24,200 bases of DNA from Oceanospirillaceae bacterium UBA1126. Its GTDB lineage: Bacteria; Pseudomonadota; Gammaproteobacteria; Pseudomonadales; Balneatricaceae. Positions within the stretch are counted from its first letter, which is position 1. The number at the start of each line of letters is the position of its first letter. The stretch covers positions 747 through 24,946 of the forward strand of contig DCAT01000194.1 in assembly GCA_002312935.1 (NCBI GenBank), written 5' to 3'. Position numbers and translations under genes: made by a program. Positions 6,644 to 14,439 of the stretch are shown here, piece after piece. Below the pieces are notes generated by a model, which was given only the letters and a program-made list of their open reading frames with translations, had not been told where the DNA came from and searched no databases.

Positions 6644-7759
6644 ATGCTTATTTTTGATGCAATCAAATATCTGATTTATGTTTTGTTCATTCTAGCTTTT
6701 TTGATCTTTATTTTTATGAGTGCTTCTCCTGTTTTTGGTGCACCACCAAACAAAGATAGTAGAAAACTTATTGAAAGTTCAAAAAACTTTGTTGCTGGCA
6801 AGTTTGTTAACTTAAAGTCAGACTACAAAAATGTAACATCACGTTCAGGTTCTTCTGATAAGAGCGCAACATTAATGGATTGGATATTTCCTCCAAAAGA
6901 CAAAAATCCTACAGGGCCTCTTCCAACAGCTCAGTTTGAGAGTGATTATTTAACTGAAGACACGTTTGTTTGGCTAGGCCACTCTACATTACTTATGAAT
7001 ACTGGCGGTTTAATCGTCATCACTGATCCTGTATTCAATAGAGCCTCTCCAGTGCCTATCTTTGGGAAACCTTTTGCCTATAAAAACCCAATTAATATTG
7101 ATGACTTGCCAAAAGTGAATGTTGTCATAATTTCTCATGATCATTATGACCATCTTGATTCTAAGGCAATCAAAGATCTCTCAAATAAGGTCGATCATTT
7201 TTTTGTACCTCTAGGGGTTAAGGCTCACCTAAAGCGTTGGGGAGTGGATGCAAGTAAGGTTAGCGAACTGGATTGGCATGATAGTGAAGACTATAAAAAT
7301 GTTAGATTTACATTAACTCCTGCTCAACACTTTAGCGGCAGAAGTTTGATCAATGGAAACTCTACTCTCTGGGGCTCATGGATCGTTTCATCTGAAACAT
7401 TAAAAGCTTATTTTAGTGGGGATGGTGGATATTCAGAAACATTCAAACAGATAGGCGATCAATATGGGCCGTTCGATGTCGCCTTTATTGAAAATGGTGC
7501 CTACAATAAAGCTTGGTCAAAAGTTCATATGTTTCCTCATGAAACAGCTCAGGCTAGTATTGATTTAAAAGCCAAAGTGCTTTTCCCGATACATTGGTCT
7601 AAATTTGACTTATCAATACATGCTTGGGACGAACCCATTATTCGTATCACTGAAGAAGCAGATAAACGAGGTATTAGTATTGCAACTCCCATGATTGGTG
7701 AGGTATTTGAGTTAACTAATTTACCAGACACCCGCTGGTGGGAAGAGCTTCGAAATTAA
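6644..7759 (+). CDS. Membrane-anchored metallo-beta-lactamase-fold hydrolase (NAPE-PLD/UlaG-like)
   Basis: The 371 residues begin with one hydrophobic segment (about 7-32), a signal or membrane anchor, and then a beta-lactamase-superfamily domain. The metal site reads SHDHYDHLD (His165, His167, Asp169, His170), with further likely ligands His229 in TPAQHFSGR, Asp260 in YFSGDGGY and His317 in FPIHWSKF. This set and spacing, and the VWLGHST segment near 109-115, fit the family of N-acyl-phosphatidylethanolamine phospholipase D-like hydrolases and the RomA/UlaG group. A lipid phosphodiester or lactone substrate near the membrane is plausible but unproven. The gene is visibly richer in A+T than its neighbours and prefers A/T-ending codons, which suggests recent acquisition. 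It stands alone, with gaps of 156 bases before and 237 bases before argH. Confidence 0.85.
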   Translation: MLIFDAIKYLIYVLFILAFLIFIFMSASPVFGAPPNKDSRKLIESSKNFVAGKFVNLKSDYKNVTSRSGSSDKSATLMDWIFPPKDKNPTGPLPTAQFESDYLTEDTFVWLGHSTLLMNTGGLIVITDPVFNRASPVPIFGKPFAYKNPINIDDLPKVNVVIISHDHYDHLDSKAIKDLSNKVDHFFVPLGVKAHLKRWGVDASKVSELDWHDSEDYKNVRFTLTPAQHFSGRSLINGNSTLWGSWIVSSETLKAYFSGDGGYSETFKQIGDQYGPFDVAFIENGAYNKAWSKVHMFPHETAQASIDLKAKVLFPIHWSKFDLSIHAWDEPIIRITEEADKRGISIATPMIGEVFELTNLPDTRWWEELRN

Positions 7760-7924
7760 AGTTTAAACAAACGCCATGTTATCTGTGGTGCTAAGTAAAA
7801 TGGCTCCTAAAGGTGGTTTCTAAAATTATAGGGTGCGAACCGAGACTCCGACACTCACGTGCCGCCGCAGCCGAACCTAAATCTAGCACACCTATTAATT
7901 CCAACGCCCCGCAAGCCGAAACCC

Positions 7925-7954
7925 TTGCTTATAGCCCAAGCCACTGGCTACAAT
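7925..7954 (+). promoter_or_regulatory. Possible argH promoter
   Basis: TTGCTT (7925-7930) and TACAAT (7949-7954) are 18 bases apart, about 43 bases before the argH start. The -10 matches five of six consensus bases and the -35 is weak. Confidence 0.35.
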
Positions 7955-7996
7955 AGCGATTCGACATCCTCTATATCACTGTTTACAGGAACACCC

Positions 7997-9400
7997 ATGA
8001 GCAAAACCACTGAGACCACAACTAACCAACAATGGGGAGGCCGTTTTAGTGAGCCTACCGATGCCTTTGTGGCCCGCTTTACCGCCTCTGTGGATTTTGA
8101 TCAGCGGATGTACCGCCAAGATATTCAAGGTTCTGTAGCACACGCCAAAATGCTGTGCTATGTAGGGGTGTTAAGTGCTGATGAACGGGATGACATTCTA
8201 CGTGGGTTAGAAGAAATTCGTATTGAAATAGAAAGGGGGGACTTTACTTGGTCTGTGGCCCTAGAAGACGTTCATATGAACATTGAAGCAGCCCTTACTG
8301 CAAAAATTGGCATGGCTGGTAAAAAGCTACATACTGGGCGCTCTAGGAATGATCAGGTGGCAACAGACATACGCCTGTACTTACGCGACGAAATAGACCT
8401 CATTTTAAATGAAATTAGCCGTTTACAGATGGGATTTATCACCCAAGCCAAGGCTGAGAACGCCACTATTATGCCAGGGTTCACTCACCTTCAAACGGCA
8501 CAACCCGTCACTTTTGGTCACCATATTCTGGCTTGGAATGAAATGCTACAGCGCGACTACGAGCGCTTACAAGACCTGCGCAAACGCCTTAACATTTCTC
8601 CTTTAGGTGCTGCAGCTCTGGCCGGCACTAGTTACCCTATTGACCGGCACATGACCAGTAAGTTACTCGGTTTCGATCGGCCCTCAGAGAATTCTTTAGA
8701 CTCAGTCAGCGATCGTGACTTTGCCATTGAGTTTTGCGCTGCTGCAAGCCTAATTTTAATGCACTTGTCTCGCGCCTCAGAAGAACTCATATTGTGGACG
8801 TCGATACAGTTCGACTTTATTGACCTGCCAGACCGCTTTTGCACTGGCTCGTCGATTATGCCACAGAAGAAAAACCCTGATGTGCCAGAGCTTGTGCGCG
8901 GTAAAACTGGCCGTGTAAACGGTCATCTAATTTGCCTATTAACGTTGATGAAAGGCCAGCCTCTAACTTACAACAAAGACAACCAAGAGGACAAAGAACC
9001 TCTATTTGACACCATTGACACGGTAAAAGGCTGCCTAAGAGCCTATGCAGACATGGTGCCAGCTTTGGTACCTAAGCGTGAACAAATGCGCGCAGCCGCA
9101 CTAAAAGGCTTTGCCACTGCCACAGATTTGGCAGATTATTTGGTGGGTAAAGGCTTAGCCTTTCGTGATGCACACGAAGTAGTCGGTAAATCAGTAGCTT
9201 ATGGTATTGCCACCGGCAAAGACTTAAGCGAAATGAGTTTGTCTGAATTACAAGGATTTAGTGACTTAATCACTGACAACGTCTTTGATGTGCTCACTTT
9301 GGAAGGCTCAGTCAGTGCCCGAGACCACATAGGTGGCACGGCACCAAAGCAAGTATTGGCAGCGGCACAAAGAGCCTTTGAATTAGTGTCTGGACGCTAG
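7997..9400 (+). CDS. argH: Argininosuccinate lyase
   Basis: This enzyme splits argininosuccinate into arginine and fumarate, the last step of arginine synthesis in the cytoplasm. The 467-residue product has the fumarase/aspartase fold, with HTGRSRNDQ (His112 onward), TVFGHH-like 'PVTFGHHILAW', and the family signature GSSIMPQKKNP (284-294), whose serine is the catalytic base. The start is ATG 7997, preceded by ACAGGA (7985-7990). An upstream GTG at 7859 keeps the frame open for 46 more codons, but these are unlike any family N-terminus (WGGRF should be close to the start) and would cover the likely promoter. The stop lies inside the CTAG shared with the cyaY stop on the other strand. Confidence 0.97.
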   Translation: MSKTTETTTNQQWGGRFSEPTDAFVARFTASVDFDQRMYRQDIQGSVAHAKMLCYVGVLSADERDDILRGLEEIRIEIERGDFTWSVALEDVHMNIEAALTAKIGMAGKKLHTGRSRNDQVATDIRLYLRDEIDLILNEISRLQMGFITQAKAENATIMPGFTHLQTAQPVTFGHHILAWNEMLQRDYERLQDLRKRLNISPLGAAALAGTSYPIDRHMTSKLLGFDRPSENSLDSVSDRDFAIEFCAAASLILMHLSRASEELILWTSIQFDFIDLPDRFCTGSSIMPQKKNPDVPELVRGKTGRVNGHLICLLTLMKGQPLTYNKDNQEDKEPLFDTIDTVKGCLRAYADMVPALVPKREQMRAAALKGFATATDLADYLVGKGLAFRDAHEVVGKSVAYGIATGKDLSEMSLSELQGFSDLITDNVFDVLTLEGSVSARDHIGGTAPKQVLAAAQRAFELVSGR

Positions 9401-9735
9401 TCTAGTAGCTGATCTAACACACTGCAGTCTAGAGTCTCATCAGCCTGCTGCTGCAGTGCTAAGGTTAAACACTGGCCAAACGTTTGCTCGTGGTCTGTAG
9501 TTAACAACCAGATGTTTTGTACTCGCTCAAAGTGCAATCCCCCAGCCAAACAAGCCAACCAAATTTGTTGCAACGGGGGCTGTCGACTCAATATTACCTG
9601 GCTTCTGTTCTCGCAGGTGATCGTTAATAAACCACTGCTGTTGACAAAATCTATGTCACTTTGGGCTTCGTCTAGTATTTCTTCCACCTGCAAAAACAAG
9701 TTATCTACTCGCTCATGGAACAGTGCTTCACTCAT
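9397..9735 (-). CDS. cyaY: Frataxin-like iron-sulfur assembly protein CyaY
   Basis: CyaY is the bacterial frataxin. It binds iron and tunes the IscS/IscU machinery for iron-sulfur clusters in the cytoplasm. The 112 residues match the family: an N-terminal acidic helix (VEEILDEAQSDID, about 17-29), the strand GLLTITCENRSQVILSRQPPLQQIWLA (about 35-61) and GGLHF. The acidic ridge is weaker than in E. coli CyaY. The gene lies convergent to argH, with overlapping stop codons, and divergent from lptM-lysA, as in Pseudomonas. An extended -10 promoter stands about 45 bases upstream. Confidence 0.93.
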   Translation of the reverse strand: MSEALFHERVDNLFLQVEEILDEAQSDIDFVNSSGLLTITCENRSQVILSRQPPLQQIWLACLAGGLHFERVQNIWLLTTDHEQTFGQCLTLALQQQADETLDCSVLDQLLD

Positions 9736-9778
9736 AATATTCTCTTAGGCTGGGGATGTAGGGTAAATATGCCCTCAA

Positions 9779-9787
9779 AGTATAGCA
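9779..9787 (-). promoter_or_regulatory. Extended -10 promoter for cyaY
   Basis: On the minus strand the bases read TGCTATACT, a TGn motif joined to a near-consensus -10. The expected start point is about 37 bases before the cyaY ATG. No good -35 is seen, which is usual for extended -10 promoters. Confidence 0.5.
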
Positions 9788-9802
9788 TTGCTTTCGTCTT
9801 AG

Positions 9803-9818
9803 CTAGTGCGCAAACTAG
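9803..9818. promoter_or_regulatory. Dyad between the cyaY and lptM promoters, possible operator
   Basis: CTAGT (9803-9807) and ACTAG (9814-9818) form an exact inverted repeat with a six-base spacer. It lies between the two divergent -10 elements and covers the expected -35 zones of both. A regulator bound here could affect both genes, but no known site consensus is recognised. Confidence 0.3.
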
Positions 9819-9827
9819 AATCAAGGG

Positions 9828-9833
9828 TATAAT
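9828..9833 (+). promoter_or_regulatory. -10 element for the lptM-lysA operon
   Basis: A perfect TATAAT lies about 41 bases before the lptM start. The -35 region (near 9805-9810) is not consensus and overlaps the dyad. Confidence 0.45.
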
Positions 9834-9874
9834 CTTTAGCATATTACAGCTATGTTAACTGAGAGCGTTATTAC

Positions 9875-9991
9875 GTGAAAAAATTTATGTGTATGCTTAC
9901 ACTAAGCTTGGCTATAGCCAGTTGTGGCCAAGCGGGTAGCTTGTATATTCCTGACACTGTGCAATCTGATGCGCAAACTAGCAATTATTGA
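9875..9991 (+). CDS. lptM: LptM (YifL)-family small outer-membrane lipoprotein
   Basis: This 38-codon gene starts at GTG 9875 and has a lipoprotein signal peptide: MKKFMCMLTLSLAIAS then Cys17. The mature end reads CGQAGSLYIPD, matching the CGLKGPLYFP pattern of E. coli YifL/LptM. LptM acts at the outer membrane, where it promotes correct maturation of the LptD lipopolysaccharide translocon. The position directly before lysA is the conserved one (lppL in Pseudomonas, yifL in enterics). At 38 residues it is much shorter than the E. coli protein (67), lacking most of the proline-rich tail. The stop TGA overlaps the region just before the lysA start, so the two are translated from one transcript. 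Confidence 0.82.
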   Translation: MKKFMCMLTLSLAIASCGQAGSLYIPDTVQSDAQTSNY

Positions 9992-9999
9992 GTTTGAGA

Positions 10000-11253
10000 A
10001 TGGATAACTTTGAATACCGCGGCGAAAAACTACACGCCGAAGACCTAGACCTAAACCAGATTGCAGAACAGTTTGGCACCCCTACTTATGTGTATTCTAG
10101 AGATACGTTAGAACGCAATTATGTGGCCTATAGCCAAGCCCTTGAAGGTTGTGAGCATTTAGTTTGTTACGCAGTAAAAGCCAATAGTAACATTGCTGTA
10201 TTAAATGTTTTAGCTCAGCTTGGTGCCGGTTTTGATATTGTTTCTGTGGGTGAGCTAGAGCGTGTTCTTGTTGCCGGTGCAGACCCTAAGCGCATTGTGT
10301 TTTCAGGTGTTGGCAAGCAAACCCACGAAATGCAACGCGCCTTAGAAGTAGGTGTGCACTGCTTCAATGTAGAATCTGAAGCTGAATTAGAGCGCTTACA
10401 AAATGTGGCTGCAGGGATGAACTGTATCGCCCCTGTGTCGCTGCGCATTAACCCTGACGTAGATGCTAAAACCCACCCTTATATTTCCACCGGCTTAAAA
10501 GAAAATAAATTTGGCATTGGCATTGATCAGGCCCCTGCTGCTTATGCTCAAGCCGCCGCCATGACCCATATCAAGGTAATTGGCGTGGATTGCCACATCG
10601 GCTCTCAGCTCACCTCTATTGATCCTTATCTTGATGCTATGGATCGCTTGTTTGGGTTAATTGATACCATTGCAGCACAGGGCATCGCTATTGAGCACTT
10701 AGATTTAGGCGGTGGTTTAGGCGTGTGTTATGGCGATGAAGAACCCCCAGCTATAGCTGATTTTATGGCCCGAGTGCGAGCCCACCTTGGTGATCGCAAA
10801 TTGGCCTTGGTATTTGAACCCGGTCGCTCTATTTGTGCAGATGCTGGCGTTTTACTTACCCGTGTAGAATACATCAAGAATAACCAAGACAAGTATTTTG
10901 CTATTGTTGACGCCGCGATGAATGACCTTATTCGCCCAGCCCTTTACAGCGCCTGGCAGGACATTATTCCGGTTAATTTACACTCTAATTCGCAGGCGCA
11001 TAACTTTGACATTGTTGGCCCAATTTGTGAAACCAGTGATTTTTTAGGTAAAGACCGTAACCTTGCTATTGAGGCTAATGACCTGCTTGCTGTGTGCAGC
11101 TCTGGTGCCTATGGTTTTGCGATGGCATCAAATTACAACAGCCGCAACCGCGCTGCGGAAGTGATGGTTGATGGTAACAAGTCTCATCTTATTGGTGAGC
11201 GTGAAGAATTATCACAGCAGTGGGCACGAGAGCACTTGCTGCCAAAAAGTTAA
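10000..11253 (+). CDS. lysA: Diaminopimelate decarboxylase
   Basis: This PLP enzyme converts meso-diaminopimelate to lysine in the cytoplasm. The 417-residue product shows the alanine-racemase-like barrel with the PLP lysine Lys60 in YAVKANSN, HIGSQ, the phosphate-binding GGGLGV, EPGRSI, and the C-terminal CSSGAYGFAMASNYNSR with the active-site Cys. ATG 10000 is chosen because MDNFEYRGEKL aligns with the start of Pseudomonas LysA (MDAFSYR). A TTG at 9988 in the same frame would overlap the lptM stop and add four residues. The gene is second in the lptM-lysA-dapF run. Confidence 0.97.
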   Translation: MDNFEYRGEKLHAEDLDLNQIAEQFGTPTYVYSRDTLERNYVAYSQALEGCEHLVCYAVKANSNIAVLNVLAQLGAGFDIVSVGELERVLVAGADPKRIVFSGVGKQTHEMQRALEVGVHCFNVESEAELERLQNVAAGMNCIAPVSLRINPDVDAKTHPYISTGLKENKFGIGIDQAPAAYAQAAAMTHIKVIGVDCHIGSQLTSIDPYLDAMDRLFGLIDTIAAQGIAIEHLDLGGGLGVCYGDEEPPAIADFMARVRAHLGDRKLALVFEPGRSICADAGVLLTRVEYIKNNQDKYFAIVDAAMNDLIRPALYSAWQDIIPVNLHSNSQAHNFDIVGPICETSDFLGKDRNLAIEANDLLAVCSSGAYGFAMASNYNSRNRAAEVMVDGNKSHLIGEREELSQQWAREHLLPKS

Positions 11254-11267
11254 GGGAAAGGTTTAGA

Positions 11268-12098
11268 ATGCTATTACGCTTTGCCAAAATGCATGGTCTA
11301 GGTAACGACTTTATGGTGGTTGACCTAATCAGTCAGCGGGTGCATTTATCCGCTGAACAAATTCGCTGCCTAGGTGACCGAAATACTGGCGTGGGTTTTG
11401 ACCAGTTGTTGCTTGTAGAAACGCCACAATCTCCAGACGTGGACTTTCGTTATCGTATCTTTAACTCTGATGGTACCGAAGTAGAGCATTGTGGTAACGG
11501 TGCGCGCTGTTTTGCAAGGTTTGTACACGATCAACGCCTAACAGGAAAGCGCGACATTGCGGTGCAAACTAGCAATGGGCGTATGGGGCTAAAAATGCTT
11601 AAAGATCATTGGGTAGAGGTAGATATGGGTGAGCCTGTTCTACTACCAAGCCTAGTGCCTTTTGACGCGCCTGCGCAAGCGCCTAGCTATAGGTTGGAAC
11701 ATAACGGCCAAAGCTATACTATTGGGGTAGTCTCAATGGGTAATCCTCACGCAGTTATAGTAGTGGACGACGTAGCGTCTGCGCCAGTGGTTGAATTAGG
11801 AACTAAGCTAGAACAACATCCCCGTTTTCCCAATAAAGCTAATATTGGCTTTATGCAAATCATTAACCGTAACACTATTAAGCTGCGTGTTTTTGAGCGT
11901 GGTGTTGGTGAAACTAAAGCCTGTGGAACTGGCGCTTGTGCGGCAGTTGTGGCTGGCCAACAGCAAGGCTTGCTAGACACGAATGTCACTGCCCAACTCA
12001 CCGGTGGGGACCTAACAATAGATTGGCAAGGCCCAGGCCACCATCTGTTGATGAATGGGCCCACCACCCATGTGTATGAAGGTCAAATTAAGCTATGA
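11268..12098 (+). CDS. dapF: Diaminopimelate epimerase
   Basis: DapF interconverts LL- and meso-diaminopimelate without a cofactor, supplying both LysA and the cell wall. The 276-residue product has the two catalytic cysteines, Cys75 in EHCGNGARC and Cys219 in KACGTGAC, each in its family motif, and begins MLLRFAKMHGLGNDF as expected. ATG 11268 is used; the frame stays open upstream into the lysA end (from 11220), but that would add 16 residues with no family match. It lies 14 bases after lysA, and its stop overlaps the start of the DUF484 gene (ATGA). Confidence 0.97.
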   Translation: MLLRFAKMHGLGNDFMVVDLISQRVHLSAEQIRCLGDRNTGVGFDQLLLVETPQSPDVDFRYRIFNSDGTEVEHCGNGARCFARFVHDQRLTGKRDIAVQTSNGRMGLKMLKDHWVEVDMGEPVLLPSLVPFDAPAQAPSYRLEHNGQSYTIGVVSMGNPHAVIVVDDVASAPVVELGTKLEQHPRFPNKANIGFMQIINRNTIKLRVFERGVGETKACGTGACAAVVAGQQQGLLDTNVTAQLTGGDLTIDWQGPGHHLLMNGPTTHVYEGQIKL

Positions 12099-12808
12099 GT
12101 AAAATCAAGTCTAACACCACTGCTACTAAAGATGAGCCCCTAAACGCTGATGCTGTAGCCAGCTATTTGCGCCAAAATCCAGATTTTTTCAACCAGTACT
12201 CATCTCTGCTGGCCGACATAGAGCTGGCCCACGATTGTGGCCAAGCAACCTCACTGATTGAGCGCCAAACTCAAGTTATGCGTCAAAAGATAAAAGACAA
12301 CGCAGACAGGATGTCAGATATTTTAACCACGGCGCGGCGCAACGATGTGCAGTTTGAAAAAACCAAACGTTTGGTCATAACACTTGCTGCCGCTGCTAAC
12401 CTCAATGATCTCACAGAGGCCTTAAAGCAGAGTTTCATCGGAGAATTCCATGCAGACGCTGTGCATTTAGCAATTTTCTCTGGCCTCAATGTCACTGACA
12501 CTCACCCCTGCTTGAGCAGTGCTGAACATCCAGAAGAAAATACTTATAACGCTGAAATCAAAGCCCTTGCCTCTAATAACTGGGCCTATTGCCAGGACTT
12601 TAAAGTTACCTCTATGAGCCACCTCTTTGTTCACCATAGCAAACTAAAATCTAGCGCTATTGTGCCACTATACCTAGCTGACCAGCCTTTAGGCGTACTC
12701 ATTATTGCCAGTAACTGTGCTGATCATTATAGCGACCAACTAGACACCTTGTTTCTCAACCACGTGGCGGCGGTTACAGGCCGTTGCCTAGGGCGTATTC
12801 AGGTCTAA
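12095..12808 (+). CDS. DUF484 family protein (YigA-like)
   Basis: The 237-residue protein belongs to the DUF484 family. It has an N-terminal helix with 'AVASYLRQNPDFF' (about 20-32), a long helical, probably coiled stretch to about 105, and a C-terminal GAF-like domain ('SSAIVPLYLADQPLGVLIIAS', near 188-208). Its biochemical role is unknown. It is conserved between dapF and xerC throughout the gammaproteobacteria, as here. The start ATG overlaps the dapF stop by four bases, and the stop is one base before the xerC ATG, so the three are translationally linked. Confidence 0.9.
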   Translation: MSKIKSNTTATKDEPLNADAVASYLRQNPDFFNQYSSLLADIELAHDCGQATSLIERQTQVMRQKIKDNADRMSDILTTARRNDVQFEKTKRLVITLAAAANLNDLTEALKQSFIGEFHADAVHLAIFSGLNVTDTHPCLSSAEHPEENTYNAEIKALASNNWAYCQDFKVTSMSHLFVHHSKLKSSAIVPLYLADQPLGVLIIASNCADHYSDQLDTLFLNHVAAVTGRCLGRIQV

Positions 12809-12809
12809 T

Positions 12810-13748
12810 ATGGCACATCCAAACGCGCCCCTTAACCACGTAGTTCAGCAGTACCTAGACTACTTGGCTTATAACAAGCGCTATTCACCTCATACAATTA
12901 ATGCATACGCAAGGGATATGCAGCGTTTAATAGAAACCCTTGAAGACCAAGGTCATGGCACGTGGGCCGATGCCCAAGCAGATACGATACGTGATGCTAT
13001 GGTTACAGCTAGGAAGACTCACTTAGCGCCTAAGAGTATCCAGCGTATACTTTCTAGTTGGCGTAGCTTTTTCACCTATTTACTACAACAAAACTTGGTC
13101 AAGCTTAACCCTGTAGATGGCATTCGTGCACCCAAGTCACCGCGCAAACTACCCAACAGCCTAGACCCAGATCAAATCAGCCAAGTCCTCAATGCCACCA
13201 TTACGTCAGATGACCCTATGGCTATGCGAGACAAAGCCATGTTGGAGCTCACATACTCCTGTGGCTTGCGTCTGGCAGAACTTGCTAGCCTTAATGTTTT
13301 TGATATCGACCTAACTGATGCTAGCTTAATCGTTACGGGCAAGGGTAATAAAACCCGTCAATTACCTATTGGCCGTCAGGCTATTGCGGCCCTTAAATCG
13401 TGGCTACAGCAACGTGGGCAATTAAAGTGCTACGATGCCAATGCATTATTTATTAACCACCGAGGTCAGCGAATGGGCGTGCGTGGTATTCAAATGCGCA
13501 TGGCCAATATGGCAGCGGCCCATGGCCAACACATACACCCCCATATGTTGCGCCACTCCTTTGCCAGCCACTTACTGCAATCCAGCGGAGACCTAAGGGC
13601 AGTGCAAGAATTACTTGGCCACAGCAACATTAGCACCACCCAAGTATATACCCATTTGGATTATCAACATTTAGCCAAGGTATATGATAAAGCCCATCCT
13701 AGGGCGCAAGAGAAGACCCCGCTCAAAGAGAAACCTAACCATGATTAA
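12810..13748 (+). CDS. xerC: Tyrosine recombinase XerC
   Basis: XerC, with XerD, resolves chromosome dimers at the dif site at the septum. The 312-residue product has an N-terminal SAM-like core-binding domain (about 10-100) and a catalytic domain with the full set: Arg154 (SCGLRLAEL), Lys178 (GKGNKTR), His245, Arg248 (HMLRHSFASHLL), His271 (LGHSNISTTQ) and the nucleophile Tyr280. The spacing matches E. coli XerC (Arg148, Tyr275). Its place after dapF-DUF484 distinguishes it from XerD and from integrases. Its end overlaps the yigB start by eight bases. Confidence 0.96.
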   Translation: MAHPNAPLNHVVQQYLDYLAYNKRYSPHTINAYARDMQRLIETLEDQGHGTWADAQADTIRDAMVTARKTHLAPKSIQRILSSWRSFFTYLLQQNLVKLNPVDGIRAPKSPRKLPNSLDPDQISQVLNATITSDDPMAMRDKAMLELTYSCGLRLAELASLNVFDIDLTDASLIVTGKGNKTRQLPIGRQAIAALKSWLQQRGQLKCYDANALFINHRGQRMGVRGIQMRMANMAAAHGQHIHPHMLRHSFASHLLQSSGDLRAVQELLGHSNISTTQVYTHLDYQHLAKVYDKAHPRAQEKTPLKEKPNHD

Positions 13749-14439
13749 CGTGATTACCTTTGATTTAGACGATACCTTATGGGCTATAGCGCCTGTTATT
13801 GAGAAAGCCAACCAGCGCATGCTGGAGTGGATGAATGACCATACCCCTAAATTTAGCCAAGCTTATGATCACCATGGCATTAATCAGCTAAGAGACGAAG
13901 TGATTGCAGACAACCCTCATCTACAGCATGACTTAAGCCAAATTCGGGTCACGCTGATCCGTTTAGGGCTATCACGCTGTGGTTATGATACTGCTGATAC
14001 GTTAGCCCAACAGGCGTTTGATGTGTATTTTGCTGGCCGTAATGATGTTGAGCTATTTGCCGGTGCTCAAACCCAGATCAGCTCGCTTAAACAAAAGTAC
14101 CAAATAGGTGCGCTCACCAATGGCAACGCCGATCTGGCGCAGGTAGGCATAGATCACTTATTTGATTTCTATTTTAACTCCGCACAACTTGGCGTCAGTA
14201 AGCCGCACCCAGATTTTTTTGCTCGGGCACTGACACATACCGGCCTCAAAGCTGAAGCGTTTATTCATATTGGAGACCACCCAGAGCATGATATTGCAGG
14301 GGCTCAAGCCTGCGGCATGCGCACGATCTGGATGAACCCAGAAGACAGACCATGGCCTGCTGGGCAACCTAAGGCCTGTGAAGAAATTCAACACCTTGAT
14401 CAACTTGGTGCGGCAGTGGAAAATATTAATGGCCACTGA
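13741..14439 (+). CDS. yigB: HAD-family phosphatase, YigB-like
   Basis: This HAD phosphatase resembles E. coli YigB, which dephosphorylates the riboflavin precursor 5-amino-6-(5-phospho-ribitylamino)uracil and FMN. The 232 residues show all motifs intact: Asp8-x-Asp10 in TFDLDDTLW, Thr126 in ALTNGNA, Lys154 in SKPHPDFF, and the Asp179/Asp184 pair in IGDHPEHD. The order dapF-DUF484-xerC-yigB is the same as in E. coli, which supports the assignment. ATG 13741 is used; the frame is open upstream inside xerC but TFDLDDT should be at the N-terminus. Its end overlaps the next gene by 11 bases. The exact substrate is inferred from orthology. Confidence 0.9.
   Translation: MINVITFDLDDTLWAIAPVIEKANQRMLEWMNDHTPKFSQAYDHHGINQLRDEVIADNPHLQHDLSQIRVTLIRLGLSRCGYDTADTLAQQAFDVYFAGRNDVELFAGAQTQISSLKQKYQIGALTNGNADLAQVGIDHLFDFYFNSAQLGVSKPHPDFFARALTHTGLKAEAFIHIGDHPEHDIAGAQACGMRTIWMNPEDRPWPAGQPKACEEIQHLDQLGAAVENINGH

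Noticed and set aside
7859..7996. Upstream extension of argH in the same frame
   Set aside because: GTG start, composition unlike a family N-terminus, and it covers the likely promoter. ATG 7997 has a good ribosome binding site and gives normal length.
13741..14439. Second HAD protein as also defective
   Set aside because: All four HAD motifs are intact, so it is an ordinary YigB-like phosphatase.
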